From Candidatus Epulonipiscium sp. (GTDB lineage Bacteria > Bacillota > Clostridia > Lachnospirales > JAAYNZ01): 55,120 bases of DNA. The stretch lies in assembly GCA_012524135.1 (NCBI GenBank), contig JAAYSE010000081.1, positions 1 to 55,120 of the forward strand, written 5' to 3'. The position numbers were made by a program, and so were the translations under genes. The notes under the pieces are model-generated. The model ran no database searches. It was given only the letters and a program-made list of their open reading frames with translations, and was not told where the DNA came from. Shown here piece by piece: positions 9,883 to 21,473 of this stretch (position 1 is the first letter of the stretch; the number at the start of each line of letters is the position of its first letter).

Positions 9883-11079
9883 ATGAAAGTTCTTGTTATT
9901 AATTGTGGAAGTTCTTCATTAAAGTATCAATTAATTGATATGACAAATGAGGTAGCTCTAGCAAAAGGTCTTTGTGAACGAATTGGAATTGAAGGGTCTA
10001 GAATAAAACATACTCCTCAAGATAAAGAGACTATTATTAAAGATATTCCTATGAAAAATCATACAGTTGCTGTACAACTAGTAATTGATGCTTTAACTAA
10101 TGAGGAACATGGAGTTATTAAAAACATGGATGAAATTGCAGCTGTAGGGCATCGAGTTGTACATGGTGGTGAATCTTTTAGTAGTTCTGTTCTTATTACT
10201 GATGAAGTTAAACAAGCGATTGAAGATTGTATAGAATTAGCTCCTTTACATAATCCAGCTAATTTAATTGGAATTAATGCATGTGAAGAGTTAATGCCCA
10301 ATACACCGATGGTTGCTGTATTTGATACGGCTTTTCATCAAACGATGCCTGTAAAATCTTATTTATATGCTATTCCTTATGAAATGTATAAAAAATATAA
10401 AGTTCGAAAATATGGATTTCATGGAACATCTCATAAATATGTAGCTTATCGTACAGCAGAAATTCTAGGAAAACCTGTTGAAGAATTAAAAACTATTGTT
10501 TGTCATTTGGGTAACGGTGCTAGTATTTGTGCTGTTAAGAATGGAAAATCTATGGATACTAGTATGGGTTTCACACCGTTAGAAGGTTTAGTAATGGGAA
10601 CAAGAAGTGGAGATATTGATCCTGCTGTTATTTCCTACTTATCAGAAAAGGAAAAGTTAAATATTGAAGAAATTATGGATATTTTAAATAAAAAATCTGG
10701 TATACTAGGATTATCACAAGTATCTAGTGACTTTAGAGATGTTGAAAGTGCTATGAAACAAGGAAATACTGAGGCTCAAGCAGCTATGGATGTTTTTGAA
10801 TATCGAGTAGCAAAATACATTGGTGCTTATGCGGCTTCTATGAATGGTGTTGATGCTATTGTTTTTACAGCTGGACTTGGTGAAAACAATGGAGAAGCTA
10901 GAAAAAATATTTGTTCTTATTTAGGATACTTAGGTGTTGAAGTAGATGATGAAAAAAATGATTGTCACGGAATTGAACGCGATTTTTCTAAGGACGGTGC
11001 AAAGGTTCGTTCGTTAGTAGTACCTACCAATGAAGAATTAATGATTGCAAGAGAAACAAAAGAATTATTGAAAAAATAA
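9883..11079 (+). CDS. ackA: Acetate kinase
   Basis: [59 protein letters not shown]. Confidence 0.98.
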   Translation: MKVLVINCGSSSLKYQLIDMTNEVALAKGLCERIGIEGSRIKHTPQDKETIIKDIPMKNHTVAVQLVIDALTNEEHGVIKNMDEIAAVGHRVVHGGESFSSSVLITDEVKQAIEDCIELAPLHNPANLIGINACEELMPNTPMVAVFDTAFHQTMPVKSYLYAIPYEMYKKYKVRKYGFHGTSHKYVAYRTAEILGKPVEELKTIVCHLGNGASICAVKNGKSMDTSMGFTPLEGLVMGTRSGDIDPAVISYLSEKEKLNIEEIMDILNKKSGILGLSQVSSDFRDVESAMKQGNTEAQAAMDVFEYRVAKYIGAYAASMNGVDAIVFTAGLGENNGEARKNICSYLGYLGVEVDDEKNDCHGIERDFSKDGAKVRSLVVPTNEELMIARETKELLKK

Positions 11080-11083
11080 TTGG

Positions 11084-11112
11084 TTGACAAACTATAATCT
11101 CGTATGTATAAT
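11084..11112 (+). promoter_or_regulatory. Sigma-A promoter for yceD-rpmF
   Basis: TTGACA - 17 bp - TATAAT (perfect hexamers). Confidence 0.8.
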
Positions 11113-11142
11113 AACTAAAGTAGACCTTCAGGAGTGATTTAT

Positions 11143-11664
11143 ATGGTAATTGATATTACAGATATTCTTTATAAAGAAGGAGCATCCATGGAAATTGATT
11201 TATTGATTCCTATGGAACAAATTCGTTTATTAGATAAAAGGATACATGTAAGTGAACCAATAAAAATAAAAGGTACTTTGATAAATGAAAATATATCTAG
11301 GCTATATTTTGAAGGTCAAGCAATAATAACTATACAGGCACCCTGTGATAGGTGTCTTAGACTTACAAACAAGCAAATTAAAATTCCTATGAAAAAATTC
11401 TTTACTCAACAATTGATAGTTGAAAAAGAGAATGATGAAGAAATATATCCGATAAAAGAGCATACTATAGATTTATTACCTCCAATTATGGATGAGGTAT
11501 TGCTACATACTCCTATGAAAATAGTATGTAGTGAAAAATGTAAAGGGCTTTGTACACATTGTGGAAGTAATTTAAATATTACTCAATGTAATTGTAGTGA
11601 AAATGAAATCGATCCACGATTTGAAAGCTTAAAATCTCTTTTTTCGAAAGATAAGGAGGTGTAA
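11143..11664 (+). CDS. yceD: DUF177 (YceD) family protein, 23S rRNA accumulation protein-like; start probably ATG 11143
   Basis: CDRCLR and CKGLCTHCGSNLN motifs directly upstream of rpmF. Confidence 0.88.
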   Translation: MVIDITDILYKEGASMEIDLLIPMEQIRLLDKRIHVSEPIKIKGTLINENISRLYFEGQAIITIQAPCDRCLRLTNKQIKIPMKKFFTQQLIVEKENDEEIYPIKEHTIDLLPPIMDEVLLHTPMKIVCSEKCKGLCTHCGSNLNITQCNCSENEIDPRFESLKSLFSKDKEV

Positions 11665-11666
11665 AA

Positions 11667-11843
11667 ATGGCAGTACCTAAGCGTAAAACTTCAAAAGCAA
11701 AAAGAAATCAACGAAGAGCAAATTGGAAACTAACAACTCCTAATTTATCCAAATGTAGCAAATGTGGAGAACTAATGATGCCTCATCGAGTTTGTAAATC
11801 TTGTGGCACTTATAATAAAAGAGTTGTGGTAGATGTAGATTAA
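11667..11843 (+). CDS. rpmF: 50S ribosomal protein L32 (zinc-ribbon C+ form); absent from the supplied ORF track because it is short
   Basis: Translation MAVPKRKTSKAKRNQRRANWKLTTPNLSKCSKCGELMMPHRVCKSCGTYNKRVVVDVD* with RBS aaggaggtg; two CxxC pairs. Confidence 0.96.
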   Translation: MAVPKRKTSKAKRNQRRANWKLTTPNLSKCSKCGELMMPHRVCKSCGTYNKRVVVDVD

Positions 11844-11850
11844 TAATGAA

Positions 11851-11877
11851 TAAAAGGCAGCTATTAGCTGTCTTTTA
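11851..11877 (+). terminator. Rho-independent terminator after rpmF
   Basis: taaaaggcagct-att-agctgtctttta stem with one G-U pair and T-rich tail. Confidence 0.7.
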
Positions 11878-12119
11878 TTACGTTATGAAAATATTTTTCT
11901 GCTTTTCCTATCTTCATATTGAAACTTTTAGCAAATTCTAGTATATTATAGATATCCAATAAAATATACACTTATTACAAATTATATAAGAAATGAAACT
12001 ATATTTTATAATAATTTTATAGTATTAGATGGATATATTTAAAACAATGTACACGTTTATATATTCAAATATGTATTGAAAACGATACATATTTTCTATT
12101 TAAAGATAGGATGATATGA

Positions 12120-13118
12120 ATGAATAAAAAAATAATTATTGCAGTAGACGGAATGGGTGGAGATTATGCACCAACAGAAATTGTAAAAGGTTGTGTACAA
12201 GCATTACAAGATTTCCCTCTCAAATTATTAATAGTAGGTCACCCTGAAGTTTTAAAAAAAGAGCTTTCTAAATATACTTTTAATGAAGAGCAATTAAAAG
12301 TAATTCCAGCATACGAAACAATTACAAATGAAGATTCGCCAGTTGCTGCTATTCGATCTAAAAAAGATTCTTCTATGGTTATAGGACTACGATTATTAAA
12401 AGAAAAAAAAGTAGACGCTTTTATATCTGCTGGAAATACAGGTGCTTTGTTAGCTGGTGGTACTTTTTTAGTAGGAAGAATTCCTAAAGTACAAAGACCT
12501 GCGTTAGCTCCTCTTATTCCACATAAAAATGGTTTTTCTTTATTAATTGATTGTGGTGCAAATGTTGATGCTAAACCTTCTTATTTGGCACAATTTGCTT
12601 ATATGGGTTCTATTTATATGGAAAATATATTAAATATACCTAATCCTAAAATAGGTCTTGTAAACATAGGTGTAGAAAAAGAAAAGGGAAATGAAGTGAC
12701 AAAGGCAGCGTATCAATTATTAGAAGATTCACCCCTTAATTTTATTGGTAATGTTGAAGCAAGAGATATTTCATATGGTGTAGCAGATGTTATTGTTTGT
12801 GATGCTTTTATAGGAAATATTATTCTTAAATATACAGAAGGCTTTGGACAATCTTTATTTGATATATTAAAAGAAGAACTGCTAAAAACTCCACTTTCTA
12901 AAATAGGAGCATTTATGTTAAAATCTTCTTTTAAGAATATTAAAAAACGCTTTGATTATACTGAATATGGAGGAGCACCTTTATTAGGCCTTCAAGGGTT
13001 AGTAGTTAAAGCACATGGAAGTTCTAATCATAAAGCAATTTATAGTGCTATTAAACAATGTATACGTTTTACAGAGCAAGATATTGTAAGTAAGATCCAA
13101 AATTCAATTATTGAATAA
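12120..13118 (+). CDS. plsX: Phosphate acyltransferase PlsX
   Basis: IIAVDGMGGDYAPTEIVKG, FISAGNTGALLAGG, LIDCGANVDAKP. Confidence 0.97.
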   Translation: MNKKIIIAVDGMGGDYAPTEIVKGCVQALQDFPLKLLIVGHPEVLKKELSKYTFNEEQLKVIPAYETITNEDSPVAAIRSKKDSSMVIGLRLLKEKKVDAFISAGNTGALLAGGTFLVGRIPKVQRPALAPLIPHKNGFSLLIDCGANVDAKPSYLAQFAYMGSIYMENILNIPNPKIGLVNIGVEKEKGNEVTKAAYQLLEDSPLNFIGNVEARDISYGVADVIVCDAFIGNIILKYTEGFGQSLFDILKEELLKTPLSKIGAFMLKSSFKNIKKRFDYTEYGGAPLLGLQGLVVKAHGSSNHKAIYSAIKQCIRFTEQDIVSKIQNSIIE

Positions 13119-13229
13119 AGTTCATATTGACGATTTAAAATGTATATACTATTATCAAAATATCAATTTTATAATTCAATCAATTATACAATGTAATTTT
13201 AAAACATAAGTATGAAAGGAGATTTTTAA

Positions 13230-13460
13230 ATGGAATTTGAAACAATACGTCAAATTATTGCTGAACAACTAAATGTTCCTGAATCTGATATCACAGAAGA
13301 GACATCTTTTGAAGATGACTTAGGTGCAGATTCGTTAGATATTTTTCAAATTATTATGGCTTTAGAAGAAGAATTTGATTTGGAAATATCTAATGAAGAT
13401 GCTGAACAAATATCAACTGTATCAGATGTAGTAGAATATATTAAAAATGCAAATGCTTAA
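13230..13460 (+). CDS. acpP: Acyl carrier protein
   Basis: [27 protein letters not shown] phosphopantetheine attachment motif. Confidence 0.97.
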   Translation: MEFETIRQIIAEQLNVPESDITEETSFEDDLGADSLDIFQIIMALEEEFDLEISNEDAEQISTVSDVVEYIKNANA

Positions 13461-13501
13461 AATAAAAGTCCTGTTTAACGGGACTTTTATTTTAAGCATT
13501 T
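13451..13501 (+). terminator. Terminator-like 21-bp perfect inverted repeat that includes the last codons of acpP
   Basis: aaatgcttaaaataaaagtcc ... ggacttttattttaagcattt, 9-nt loop. Confidence 0.75.
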
Positions 13502-13520
13502 CATAGTCTAGGAGGTTCTT

Positions 13521-14216
13521 ATGAAAAGAACAGTAAACAATAGAGAAATCAAATCTTTTGAAAAAAAAATTAATTATTTTTTTAATAATAAAAGTTTATT
13601 AAAACAAGCCTTAACTCATCGTTCCTTTGTTAATGAAAAGAAAAATTATACGATAGGGCATAATGAACGTTTAGAATTTTTAGGAGATGCGGTGTTAGAA
13701 TTAATTGTTAGTGATTATTTATATAAAGAATATACAAATCTAAAAGAAGGAGAATTAACAAAATTAAGAGCTAGTATTGTGTGTGAACTTTCATTAGCAG
13801 AAGCTGCTCGTAGAATTAATATAGGCACTTACTTATATTTGGGAAAGGGAGAAGAATTAACCGGTGGTAGAGAGAGAGATTCTATTTTATGTGATGTTTT
13901 TGAAGCTATTATAGGTGCTATATATATAGATAGTAATATAGATAATGCAAGAACGTATGTTTATGATCATTTACTTTGTCATATAACTAAAACTCATCAT
14001 TCTTTTATTGATTATAAAACATCTTTACAAGAACAAATTCAAAAATATAGTACAATCCCTATAGAATATGAAGTGCTAGAAGAAATAGGTCCTGATCACA
14101 ATAAGCGTTTTGTTGTACAAGTTTCTCATAAAAATAAAGTGTTAGGTTTAGGAATGGGACGAAGTAAAAAAGAAGCGGAACAAAAAGCAGCATGGAAAGC
14201 TATGAAAAACATTTAA
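13521..14216 (+). CDS. rnc: Ribonuclease III
   Basis: HNERLEFLGDAVLELIVSDYLY; C-terminal dsRBD GLGMGRSKKEAEQKAAWKAM. Confidence 0.97.
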   Translation: MKRTVNNREIKSFEKKINYFFNNKSLLKQALTHRSFVNEKKNYTIGHNERLEFLGDAVLELIVSDYLYKEYTNLKEGELTKLRASIVCELSLAEAARRINIGTYLYLGKGEELTGGRERDSILCDVFEAIIGAIYIDSNIDNARTYVYDHLLCHITKTHHSFIDYKTSLQEQIQKYSTIPIEYEVLEEIGPDHNKRFVVQVSHKNKVLGLGMGRSKKEAEQKAAWKAMKNI

Positions 14217-14234
14217 ATATGGAAGTGAATCCTT

Positions 14235-17200
14235 ATGTATTTAAAAAAATTAGAAATTCAAGGATTTAAGTCATTTGCAGACAAATTAACCTTTGAATTT
14301 AATAATGGAATTACTGCAGTAGTAGGTCCTAATGGTAGTGGGAAAAGTAATGTAGCAGATGCGGTTCGTTGGGTTTTAGGAGAACAAAGTATCAAAACTT
14401 TACGAGGTTCTAAAATGGAAGATGTTATTTTTGCTGGCACTCAAAATCGTAAACCATTAGGCTTTGCCCAAGTTTCTCTTGTTATTGATAATAGTGCAAA
14501 TTTATTACCCATTGAATTTGAAGAAGTAACCGTTACACGAAGGGTATATCGTTCTGGAGAAAGTGAATATTTTATTAATCGATCATCTTGTCGTTTACGA
14601 GATATCCATGAATTATTTATGGACACTGGTATTGGTAAAGAAGGGTATTCTATTATAGGTCAGGGACAAATTGATAAAATTCTTAGTACAAAACCAGATG
14701 ATCGTAGACAACTTTTCGAAGAAGCTGTAGGAATTGTAAAGTATAAAACTAGAAAACAACAAGCGGAAAAAAAATTAGAAGAAGAAAAAAATAATTTATT
14801 ACGTGTAACAGATATTTTATATGAAATAGAAAAGCAGCTACTTCCTTTAAAAGAACAAGCTCAAAAAGCAAAGAAATATTTAGACAAACGTGAACAATTA
14901 AAAACTATTGAAGCCAATATTTTTTTAAAAGAAGCTTTAACAATTTCAAAACAAAATGAAAAATTATTAATGGATTTGCAAACGGTAGAAAATCAAATTG
15001 AACAATTATCTCAGAATCAAAGTATACTGAAAAAAAATCAAGCAGATCAGATCAAAGATACTGAAATTCTAGAAAAAAAATTACATTTCTGTAGGGAAGA
15101 GATTAAAAAAATACAATCTTTACTGGAAGAGAATATTTTACAAGAAAAAATTCAAGAGCAAAAAAAAGAATACCTATATCAAGAAATCAAACGATTAGAT
15201 AGAGAAGAAAAACAAATTAATTCTAAATTAATGTCAAAAAATAATGAGCAAAAACAGTATAAAAGTCAATATCAAGGTTTACAACTTCAATTTAAAAGCA
15301 AAGAAGAAATATTAAAAATAAATGAAAAAAAACAAAAACAAATGCTTGCTACTATGTCTAGTAATGCAGAACAAGTAGAACAATTAAAAGCGGATATGAT
15401 AGAAAATTTAAATCAACGTTCTGAAATTAAAAGTAAAATAGAACGATTAGAAACAATTTATGAACATATTCAACAAAGACATGAATATGTAGATAAAACA
15501 AAAAAATCATTACTGTATCAAATACATCTTAAAAATACTCAAAAAGATACTTTTGAAAATAAGCTAGATTCCTTAAGAGCAACTATTCAAGAACTAACAA
15601 TAACAAAAAGTTCTTTAGAACATGAAAAAAAGAACGAACTATCTCAATTACAACAATATCAAAATCAATATCATAGATTACAAGAAGAATTTCATAAACT
15701 ACAATCTCGTCAGAAATTATTAGAAGAGATGACAAAAGATTATGAGGGATTTTATCGAAGTGTAAAAAGCATTTTATCTTTAAAAAAGCAAAAACCTAAT
15801 GAATGGTGTGATATTCATGGTGTTGTTGCTGATTTAATTCATGTACCAAAAGGATATGAAATTGCATATGAGATTGCTTTAGGAAGTAATGTTCAAAATA
15901 TTATTACGGAAACAGAAAATATTGCTCAAATAGCTATAGAATATTTGAAAAAACATCAACTAGGTCGAGCTACCTTTTTACCATTAAACTCTATAAACGG
16001 AAGAAAAATAGGATCTGAAAAATCTAAAATTCTTCAATATCAGGGCGTGTTAGGTATTGCCTCAGATCTTATTACTTATAATCCTATATATGATTCTATT
16101 ATGACGTATTTATTAGGTCGAATTATCATTGTAGAAAACTTACAATATGGAATCATTCTTGCTAAAAAGTTAAGATACCGATATCGTATTGTAACGTTAG
16201 AAGGAGAGGTGTTAAATCCTGGTGGCTCTTTAACAGGTGGAAGTATATCTAATAAAAATACAAATGTTTTTTCTCGTGCTCGTCAACTTAAAGATACTAC
16301 CGAAAGAGTAATACTGTTAGAAAAGCAAGTACAACAAACACATCAAAAAATTTCTGATATAGAAGTAAGATTAAAAGAAAAAGATAATATATTAGAAGAA
16401 TTAATTCAACAACAACAAGAAAATATGGTAGAAAAGATCGAATTATCAGGACAAATTGATCATATTCAAAATCAAATTGAAACTTTAAAAGAAGAAAAAA
16501 ACAATATTCTTAATGAAGAACTTCAATTAAAAGAGCAGTCACAAGAAGCACAAGAGATGATACATAAAGAACAAAAACGACAAGCAGAAAATGAGCAGTG
16601 TTTACAAGATATTGAAACAAAGATTCAACAACAAGAAAGTACTTTGCAAATAGATCGTTCTTCTCAAGAAAAACTTGCTAAGGTAATAAATCAACTTCAT
16701 ATTGATATTTCTATTTTATGTGAAAATCAAAAAAATATAATGAATTATTTAGAACGATTAAAAGCAGAATTAAAACAATTAAAAGATGAAAAAGAACAAT
16801 GTTTACAGAATAAAGAAAATAAAATAAAAGAAAAACAATCTAAAGAGCACTTTATTCAAGAGCTTTTAAATAAAAGAATAAAAATACAAACGCAATTAAA
16901 AGATGAAGAAAAAAAAGAACAAGAATGGGAAATTCAAAAAAAAGATATAGAAAGTCAACGACAAAAACTACAAAAATTAATAGAAGAACAAGTAGAAGAA
17001 CATACGGTTTTACAAAAAGAATTATTTCATTTAGAACATCATATATCTAAATTAGAGATACAAAAAACGACTTTATATGATAGAATGTGGAATGAATATG
17101 AATTGACTTATTCCTCAGCTCAAAAATATAAAAAAGAAAATATTAGTTTATCATCACTAAAAGAAAAAGCTCAAGCATTAAAACAGTTTATTAAATCTTT

Positions 17201-17804
17201 AGGACCTGTTAATGTTCATGCTGTTGAAGAATTTACTACTTTGCAAGAACGATATAATTTTTTAATTAAACAAAAACAAGATATTATAGATGCAGAAAAA
17301 AGTTTAGATCAGATTATTGATAATTTAACAAAAGCAATGGAAGAACAATTCGCTCAAGAATTTAAAAAAATTTCTTTTTATTTCAATCAAGTTTTTAAAG
17401 AACTTTTTGGTGGAGGTACAGCTTATGTTGAACTTATAGATTCAAATAATATATTAGAATCAGGAATTCAAATTATTGCACAACCTCCAGGAAAGAAGCT
17501 ACAAAATATGATGTTATTATCTGGTGGCGAAAGAGCCTTAACAGCTATTGCTCTATTATTTGCTATTTTAAAAATTAGACCTTCGCCTTTTTGTATTTTA
17601 GATGAGATAGAAGCCGCTTTAGATGACTCTAACGTGGATCGATATGCTCGATATTTGAAAGAATTTACAAATGATACTCAATTTATTGTTATTACTCATC
17701 GTAAGGGTACAATGGAAGTAGCAGATACTTTATATGGAATTACAATGCAAGAACAAGGTGTTTCTACTTTAGTGTCTGTCAAATTAACTGAAGCAACTAA
17801 TTAA
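14235..17804 (+). CDS. smc: Chromosome segregation protein SMC
   Basis: [36 protein letters not shown]; hinge; C-terminal [38 protein letters not shown]. Confidence 0.98.
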   Translation: MYLKKLEIQGFKSFADKLTFEFNNGITAVVGPNGSGKSNVADAVRWVLGEQSIKTLRGSKMEDVIFAGTQNRKPLGFAQVSLVIDNSANLLPIEFEEVTVTRRVYRSGESEYFINRSSCRLRDIHELFMDTGIGKEGYSIIGQGQIDKILSTKPDDRRQLFEEAVGIVKYKTRKQQAEKKLEEEKNNLLRVTDILYEIEKQLLPLKEQAQKAKKYLDKREQLKTIEANIFLKEALTISKQNEKLLMDLQTVENQIEQLSQNQSILKKNQADQIKDTEILEKKLHFCREEIKKIQSLLEENILQEKIQEQKKEYLYQEIKRLDREEKQINSKLMSKNNEQKQYKSQYQGLQLQFKSKEEILKINEKKQKQMLATMSSNAEQVEQLKADMIENLNQRSEIKSKIERLETIYEHIQQRHEYVDKTKKSLLYQIHLKNTQKDTFENKLDSLRATIQELTITKSSLEHEKKNELSQLQQYQNQYHRLQEEFHKLQSRQKLLEEMTKDYEGFYRSVKSILSLKKQKPNEWCDIHGVVADLIHVPKGYEIAYEIALGSNVQNIITETENIAQIAIEYLKKHQLGRATFLPLNSINGRKIGSEKSKILQYQGVLGIASDLITYNPIYDSIMTYLLGRIIIVENLQYGIILAKKLRYRYRIVTLEGEVLNPGGSLTGGSISNKNTNVFSRARQLKDTTERVILLEKQVQQTHQKISDIEVRLKEKDNILEELIQQQQENMVEKIELSGQIDHIQNQIETLKEEKNNILNEELQLKEQSQEAQEMIHKEQKRQAENEQCLQDIETKIQQQESTLQIDRSSQEKLAKVINQLHIDISILCENQKNIMNYLERLKAELKQLKDEKEQCLQNKENKIKEKQSKEHFIQELLNKRIKIQTQLKDEEKKEQEWEIQKKDIESQRQKLQKLIEEQVEEHTVLQKELFHLEHHISKLEIQKTTLYDRMWNEYELTYSSAQKYKKENISLSSLKEKAQALKQFIKSLGPVNVHAVEEFTTLQERYNFLIKQKQDIIDAEKSLDQIIDNLTKAMEEQFAQEFKKISFYFNQVFKELFGGGTAYVELIDSNNILESGIQIIAQPPGKKLQNMMLLSGGERALTAIALLFAILKIRPSPFCILDEIEAALDDSNVDRYARYLKEFTNDTQFIVITHRKGTMEVADTLYGITMQEQGVSTLVSVKLTEATN

Positions 17805-17906
17805 TTCATAGTAACTAATAAAACAATATTTAATTACGACTCTGGATTATTTAGTAAAACTATATTTAAAAATGATGTTAGAATATAAATAAAGGAGAAT
17901 TTATGT

Positions 17907-19142
17907 ATGAACTTTTTTAAAAAACTATTTAAAAAAGAACCTAAAAAAAGCATGGAAGGAAAAGAAGAAGTTTTAAAAAATGATGTAGAAGTTAATAATG
18001 ATCTAGAAAATAATACAGATTATAATGATTTTTCTAGTTTAGATAAATCATTATTTAACAATGAAGAAGTAATTTCTAAAAAAGAAACATCAGAAATGAA
18101 ACTTGAAGAATCTTTTGTTGAAATACAATCAGAAAGTAAAAAAACAGAAGAAAAACAATCTATAGAAAAAATAACAACAGAAAAAGAAAATGAGGAGCTA
18201 GAAGAACCCAAAAAGAAAGGTTTCTTTTCTACTTTAGTAAAAGGGTTGACCAAAACCAGAGAAAATATTCTAGGTGGTGTTGATCAAGTTTTAAAATCCT
18301 TTCAAAAAATTGATGAAGAATTATTTGAAGAACTGGAAGAAGCTCTTATAGTAGCAGATATTGGAGTATCAACTACTATGAAAATTATAGAAATATTACG
18401 TGAAGAAGTAAAAAAACAAAAAATTACGGAAGCAGAAGATTTAAAACAAATACTTGCTAAAATTATCGCTAATATGTTAGAAGACAAAGATACTGGAACA
18501 CTTAATTTAGACGATACTCCATTAATAATTTTAGTGATTGGAGTAAATGGTGTTGGTAAAACAACAACTATTGGTAAATTGGCATATCAAATTAAAAATA
18601 ATAATAAAAAAGTATTATTAGCAGCAGCTGATACTTTTCGTGCAGCGGCTATCGATCAATTAAAAATATGGGGAGATCGAACAGGTGTAGATGTTATCCA
18701 TCATCAAGAAGGATCAGATCCTGGTGCTGTTATTTATGATGCAATTCAAGCTGCAAAGTCTAGAAAAACAGATGTATTAATTTGTGATACAGCAGGTCGA
18801 TTGCATAATAAAAAGAATCTTATGGAAGAACTTAAAAAGCTATTTCGAATTATCAATCGTGAATATCCTGAAGCTAGAAAAGAAGTATTGTTAGTATTAG
18901 ATAGTACAACAGGACAAAATGCTTTACAACAAGCTAAATTATTTCAGGAAGTAGCGGATATTACAGGTATTATTTTAACAAAATTAGATGGTACAGCTAA
19001 AGGAGGTATTGTATTATCTATTAAGTCTGAATTAGATATTCCAGTTCGATATATTGGGGTAGGAGAAGGTATAGATGATTTACAACCTTTTAATCCAACA
19101 CAATTTTCACAAGCACTTTTCCAACATTTTAATAATCAATAA
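17907..19142 (+). CDS. ftsY: Signal recognition particle receptor FtsY with acidic N-terminal extension
   Basis: GVNGVGKTTTIGKLA, AADTFRAAAIDQL, DTAGRLHNKKNLMEEL, TKLDGTAKGG. Confidence 0.97.
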   Translation: MNFFKKLFKKEPKKSMEGKEEVLKNDVEVNNDLENNTDYNDFSSLDKSLFNNEEVISKKETSEMKLEESFVEIQSESKKTEEKQSIEKITTEKENEELEEPKKKGFFSTLVKGLTKTRENILGGVDQVLKSFQKIDEELFEELEEALIVADIGVSTTMKIIEILREEVKKQKITEAEDLKQILAKIIANMLEDKDTGTLNLDDTPLIILVIGVNGVGKTTTIGKLAYQIKNNNKKVLLAAADTFRAAAIDQLKIWGDRTGVDVIHHQEGSDPGAVIYDAIQAAKSRKTDVLICDTAGRLHNKKNLMEELKKLFRIINREYPEARKEVLLVLDSTTGQNALQQAKLFQEVADITGIILTKLDGTAKGGIVLSIKSELDIPVRYIGVGEGIDDLQPFNPTQFSQALFQHFNNQ

Positions 19143-19150
19143 AATTAGTC

Positions 19151-19179
19151 TTGACAAAAAGATATTTTTCCTTTAAAAT
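19151..19179 (+). promoter_or_regulatory. Sigma-A promoter for the ylxM-ffh-rpsP operon
   Basis: TTGACA - 17 bp - TAAAAT. Confidence 0.7.
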
Positions 19180-19214
19180 CTATCTGTAAAGGGAAAATAC
19201 TTTACGGTGATACT

Positions 19215-19583
19215 ATGAATAAATTGTTAGAAATTACTTTGTTATATGATTTTTATGGAGAACTTTTGACTCCTCATCAACAAAATATTTATGAGTTATA
19301 CTATCAAAATGATTTATCATTGGGAGAAATTTCTAAAAATCTTAAAATTAGTCGTCAAGGTGTTTATGACACATTAAAACGTTGTGAAAAATCGCTTTAT
19401 GAATATGAAGAACGGTTACAATTATTACAACGATTTAGAACACAAAAAAAATTAGCAGAAAAAATTTTAATTAGTACAGAAAAAATTAAAAAACATCTTA
19501 TAAAAGAGGACCATTTCACTAATGAATATTTATTAGAAATTCAAAATATAGAAAAAATCATTAATCAAATTTTAGAACAATAG
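19215..19583 (+). CDS. ylxM: UPF0122 HTH protein YlxM
   Basis: LYYQNDLSLGEISKNLKISRQGVYDTLKRCEK; located immediately before ffh. Confidence 0.93.
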   Translation: MNKLLEITLLYDFYGELLTPHQQNIYELYYQNDLSLGEISKNLKISRQGVYDTLKRCEKSLYEYEERLQLLQRFRTQKKLAEKILISTEKIKKHLIKEDHFTNEYLLEIQNIEKIINQILEQ

Positions 19584-19598
19584 CTAGGAGGCTGATTC

Positions 19599-20930
19599 AT
19601 GGCTTTTGAAAGTTTATCAGATAAGCTGCAAGGCGTATTTAAACAATTAAAGAGTAAAGGAAAATTAACTGAAAAAGATGTCAAAACAGCTTTACGTGAA
19701 GTCAGATTAGCTCTTTTAGAAGCAGATGTTAATTTTAAAGTAGTTAAAACTTTTATTAAAAATATTGAATTACGAGCTGTTGGACAGGAGGTTATGGAAA
19801 GTCTCTCTCCTGGACAACAAGTAATAAAAATTGTAAATGAAGAATTAATTAATCTGATGGGAAGTACTAATAGTAAATTAACATTTACATCTACTCCTCC
19901 TACTGTTTATATGATGGTAGGGCTTCAAGGAGCTGGTAAAACAACAACTACAGCAAAACTAGGTGGCCTCCTTAAAAAACAAGGTAAGCGTCCTCTGCTT
20001 GTTGCTTGTGATGTTTATCGACCTGCTGCTATTAAACAACTTCAAATTGTAGGAGAACAATTAGGATTACCTGTATTTTCTATGGGAGATGCTCATCAAC
20101 CTGTAGATATTGCTAAGGCTGCTATTTCTCATGGAATTTCTAATAACAATGATGTTATTTTAATTGATACAGCCGGTCGTTTGCATATTGATGAAGCTAT
20201 GATGAATGAACTACAAGATATTAAAAAAGCTGTAAAACCTCAAGAAATATTATTAATTGTAGATGCGATGACAGGACAGGATGCTGTAAACGTAGCTGAA
20301 CATTTTAATAATTTATTAGAAATTGATGGCGTTATATTAACAAAATTAGATGGAGATTCAAGAGGTGGAGCTGCTTTATCAGTACGTTCTGTTACTCAAA
20401 AACCAATTAAATTTGTAGGTATGGGTGAAAAATTAACTGATTTACAACCTTTTCATCCTGATCGTATGGCTTCACGTATTTTAGGTATGGGTGATATTTT
20501 AACACTTATTGAAAAGGCACAAGATAATATAGATGAAAAAAAAGCTGCTGAATTAGAACAAAAAATACGTACTGCTGAATTTTCTTTTGAAGATTTTCTG
20601 GATCAAATGCAGCAAGTAAAAAAAATGGGACCTTTAAACCAATTAATTGGTATGATTCCTGGTATCAATCAACAAATGGCAGATATTGAAATTGATGAAA
20701 AAGAAATTGCAAGAGTAGAAGCTATTATATTATCGATGACTCCAGACGAAAGAAGAAATCCAGTACTTTTAAATAGTTCCAGAAAACGTCGCATTGCTGA
20801 AGGATGCGGATTAAATATACAAGAAGTAAATAAATTAGTTAAGCAATTTGAACAAACTCGTAAGATGATGAAACAGTTTTCTGGTATGATGAAAGGAAAA
20901 AGAGGGAAAGCTAAATTCCCTTTTTTCTAA
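19599..20930 (+). CDS. ffh: Signal recognition particle protein Ffh
   Basis: GLQGAGKTTTTAKLGG, DTAGRLHIDEAMMNEL, TKLDGDSRGGAALS; C-terminal M domain. Confidence 0.98.
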   Translation: MAFESLSDKLQGVFKQLKSKGKLTEKDVKTALREVRLALLEADVNFKVVKTFIKNIELRAVGQEVMESLSPGQQVIKIVNEELINLMGSTNSKLTFTSTPPTVYMMVGLQGAGKTTTTAKLGGLLKKQGKRPLLVACDVYRPAAIKQLQIVGEQLGLPVFSMGDAHQPVDIAKAAISHGISNNNDVILIDTAGRLHIDEAMMNELQDIKKAVKPQEILLIVDAMTGQDAVNVAEHFNNLLEIDGVILTKLDGDSRGGAALSVRSVTQKPIKFVGMGEKLTDLQPFHPDRMASRILGMGDILTLIEKAQDNIDEKKAAELEQKIRTAEFSFEDFLDQMQQVKKMGPLNQLIGMIPGINQQMADIEIDEKEIARVEAIILSMTPDERRNPVLLNSSRKRRIAEGCGLNIQEVNKLVKQFEQTRKMMKQFSGMMKGKRGKAKFPFF

Positions 20931-20964
20931 ATAATAGTATCTAAACAAAGGAGGTGAACATGTA

Positions 20965-21210
20965 ATGGCAGTGAAAATTAGATTAAAAAGAATGGGAGCT
21001 AAAAAATCCCCTTTTTATAGAATTATTGTAGCTGATTCTCGATCTCCTAGAAATGGGAAATTTATAGAAGAACTTGGATATTATAATCCTACTAAAGATC
21101 CAATTGAATTAAAGGTGAATGAAGAGTTAGCAAAAAAATGGATTCAAAATGGAGCTCAACCCTCTGATACCGTAAGAGCACTACTTAAAAAAGCAGGCGT
21201 GTTACAGTAA
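20965..21210 (+). CDS. rpsP: 30S ribosomal protein S16
   Basis: [42 protein letters not shown]. Confidence 0.98.
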   Translation: MAVKIRLKRMGAKKSPFYRIIVADSRSPRNGKFIEELGYYNPTKDPIELKVNEELAKKWIQNGAQPSDTVRALLKKAGVLQ

Positions 21211-21242
21211 TGTAAGACACAAAAGGTTAGGAGGTGTGGCTA

Positions 21243-21473
21243 TTGAAAGATTTAGTAGAAACGATCGCAAAAGCCTTAGTAGACCATCCTGAAGAAGTTC
21301 ATGTCAATGAAATCGAAGGAGAACGTTCTATTATTTTGGAGCTAAAAGTAGCTTCAGATGATATGGGAAAAGTAATTGGTAAACAAGGTCGAATTGCAAA
21401 AGCGATTCGTACGGTAGTTAAAGCAGCCGCAACTAAAGAAAATAAGCGAGTAGTAGTAGAAATTTTACAATAA
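21243..21473 (+). CDS. khpA: KH-domain RNA-binding protein KhpA (YlqC); likely TTG start at 21243
   Basis: MGKVIGKQGRIAKAIRTVVKAAA KH motif; synteny rpsP-khpA-rimM; spacing from aggaggt favours TTG over the GTG at 21234. Confidence 0.93.
   Translation: MKDLVETIAKALVDHPEEVHVNEIEGERSIILELKVASDDMGKVIGKQGRIAKAIRTVVKAAATKENKRVVVEILQ

Noticed and set aside
12071-12090. atgtattgaaaacgatacat upstream of plsX as a CcpA cre or FapR site
   Set aside because: Only short dyad arms (atgtat/atacat); it fails the conserved 3' half of cre and does not match the FapR consensus.
15000-17000. Repetitive A-rich/Gln-Lys-rich stretch
   Set aside because: It is the SMC coiled coil, not a repeat element.
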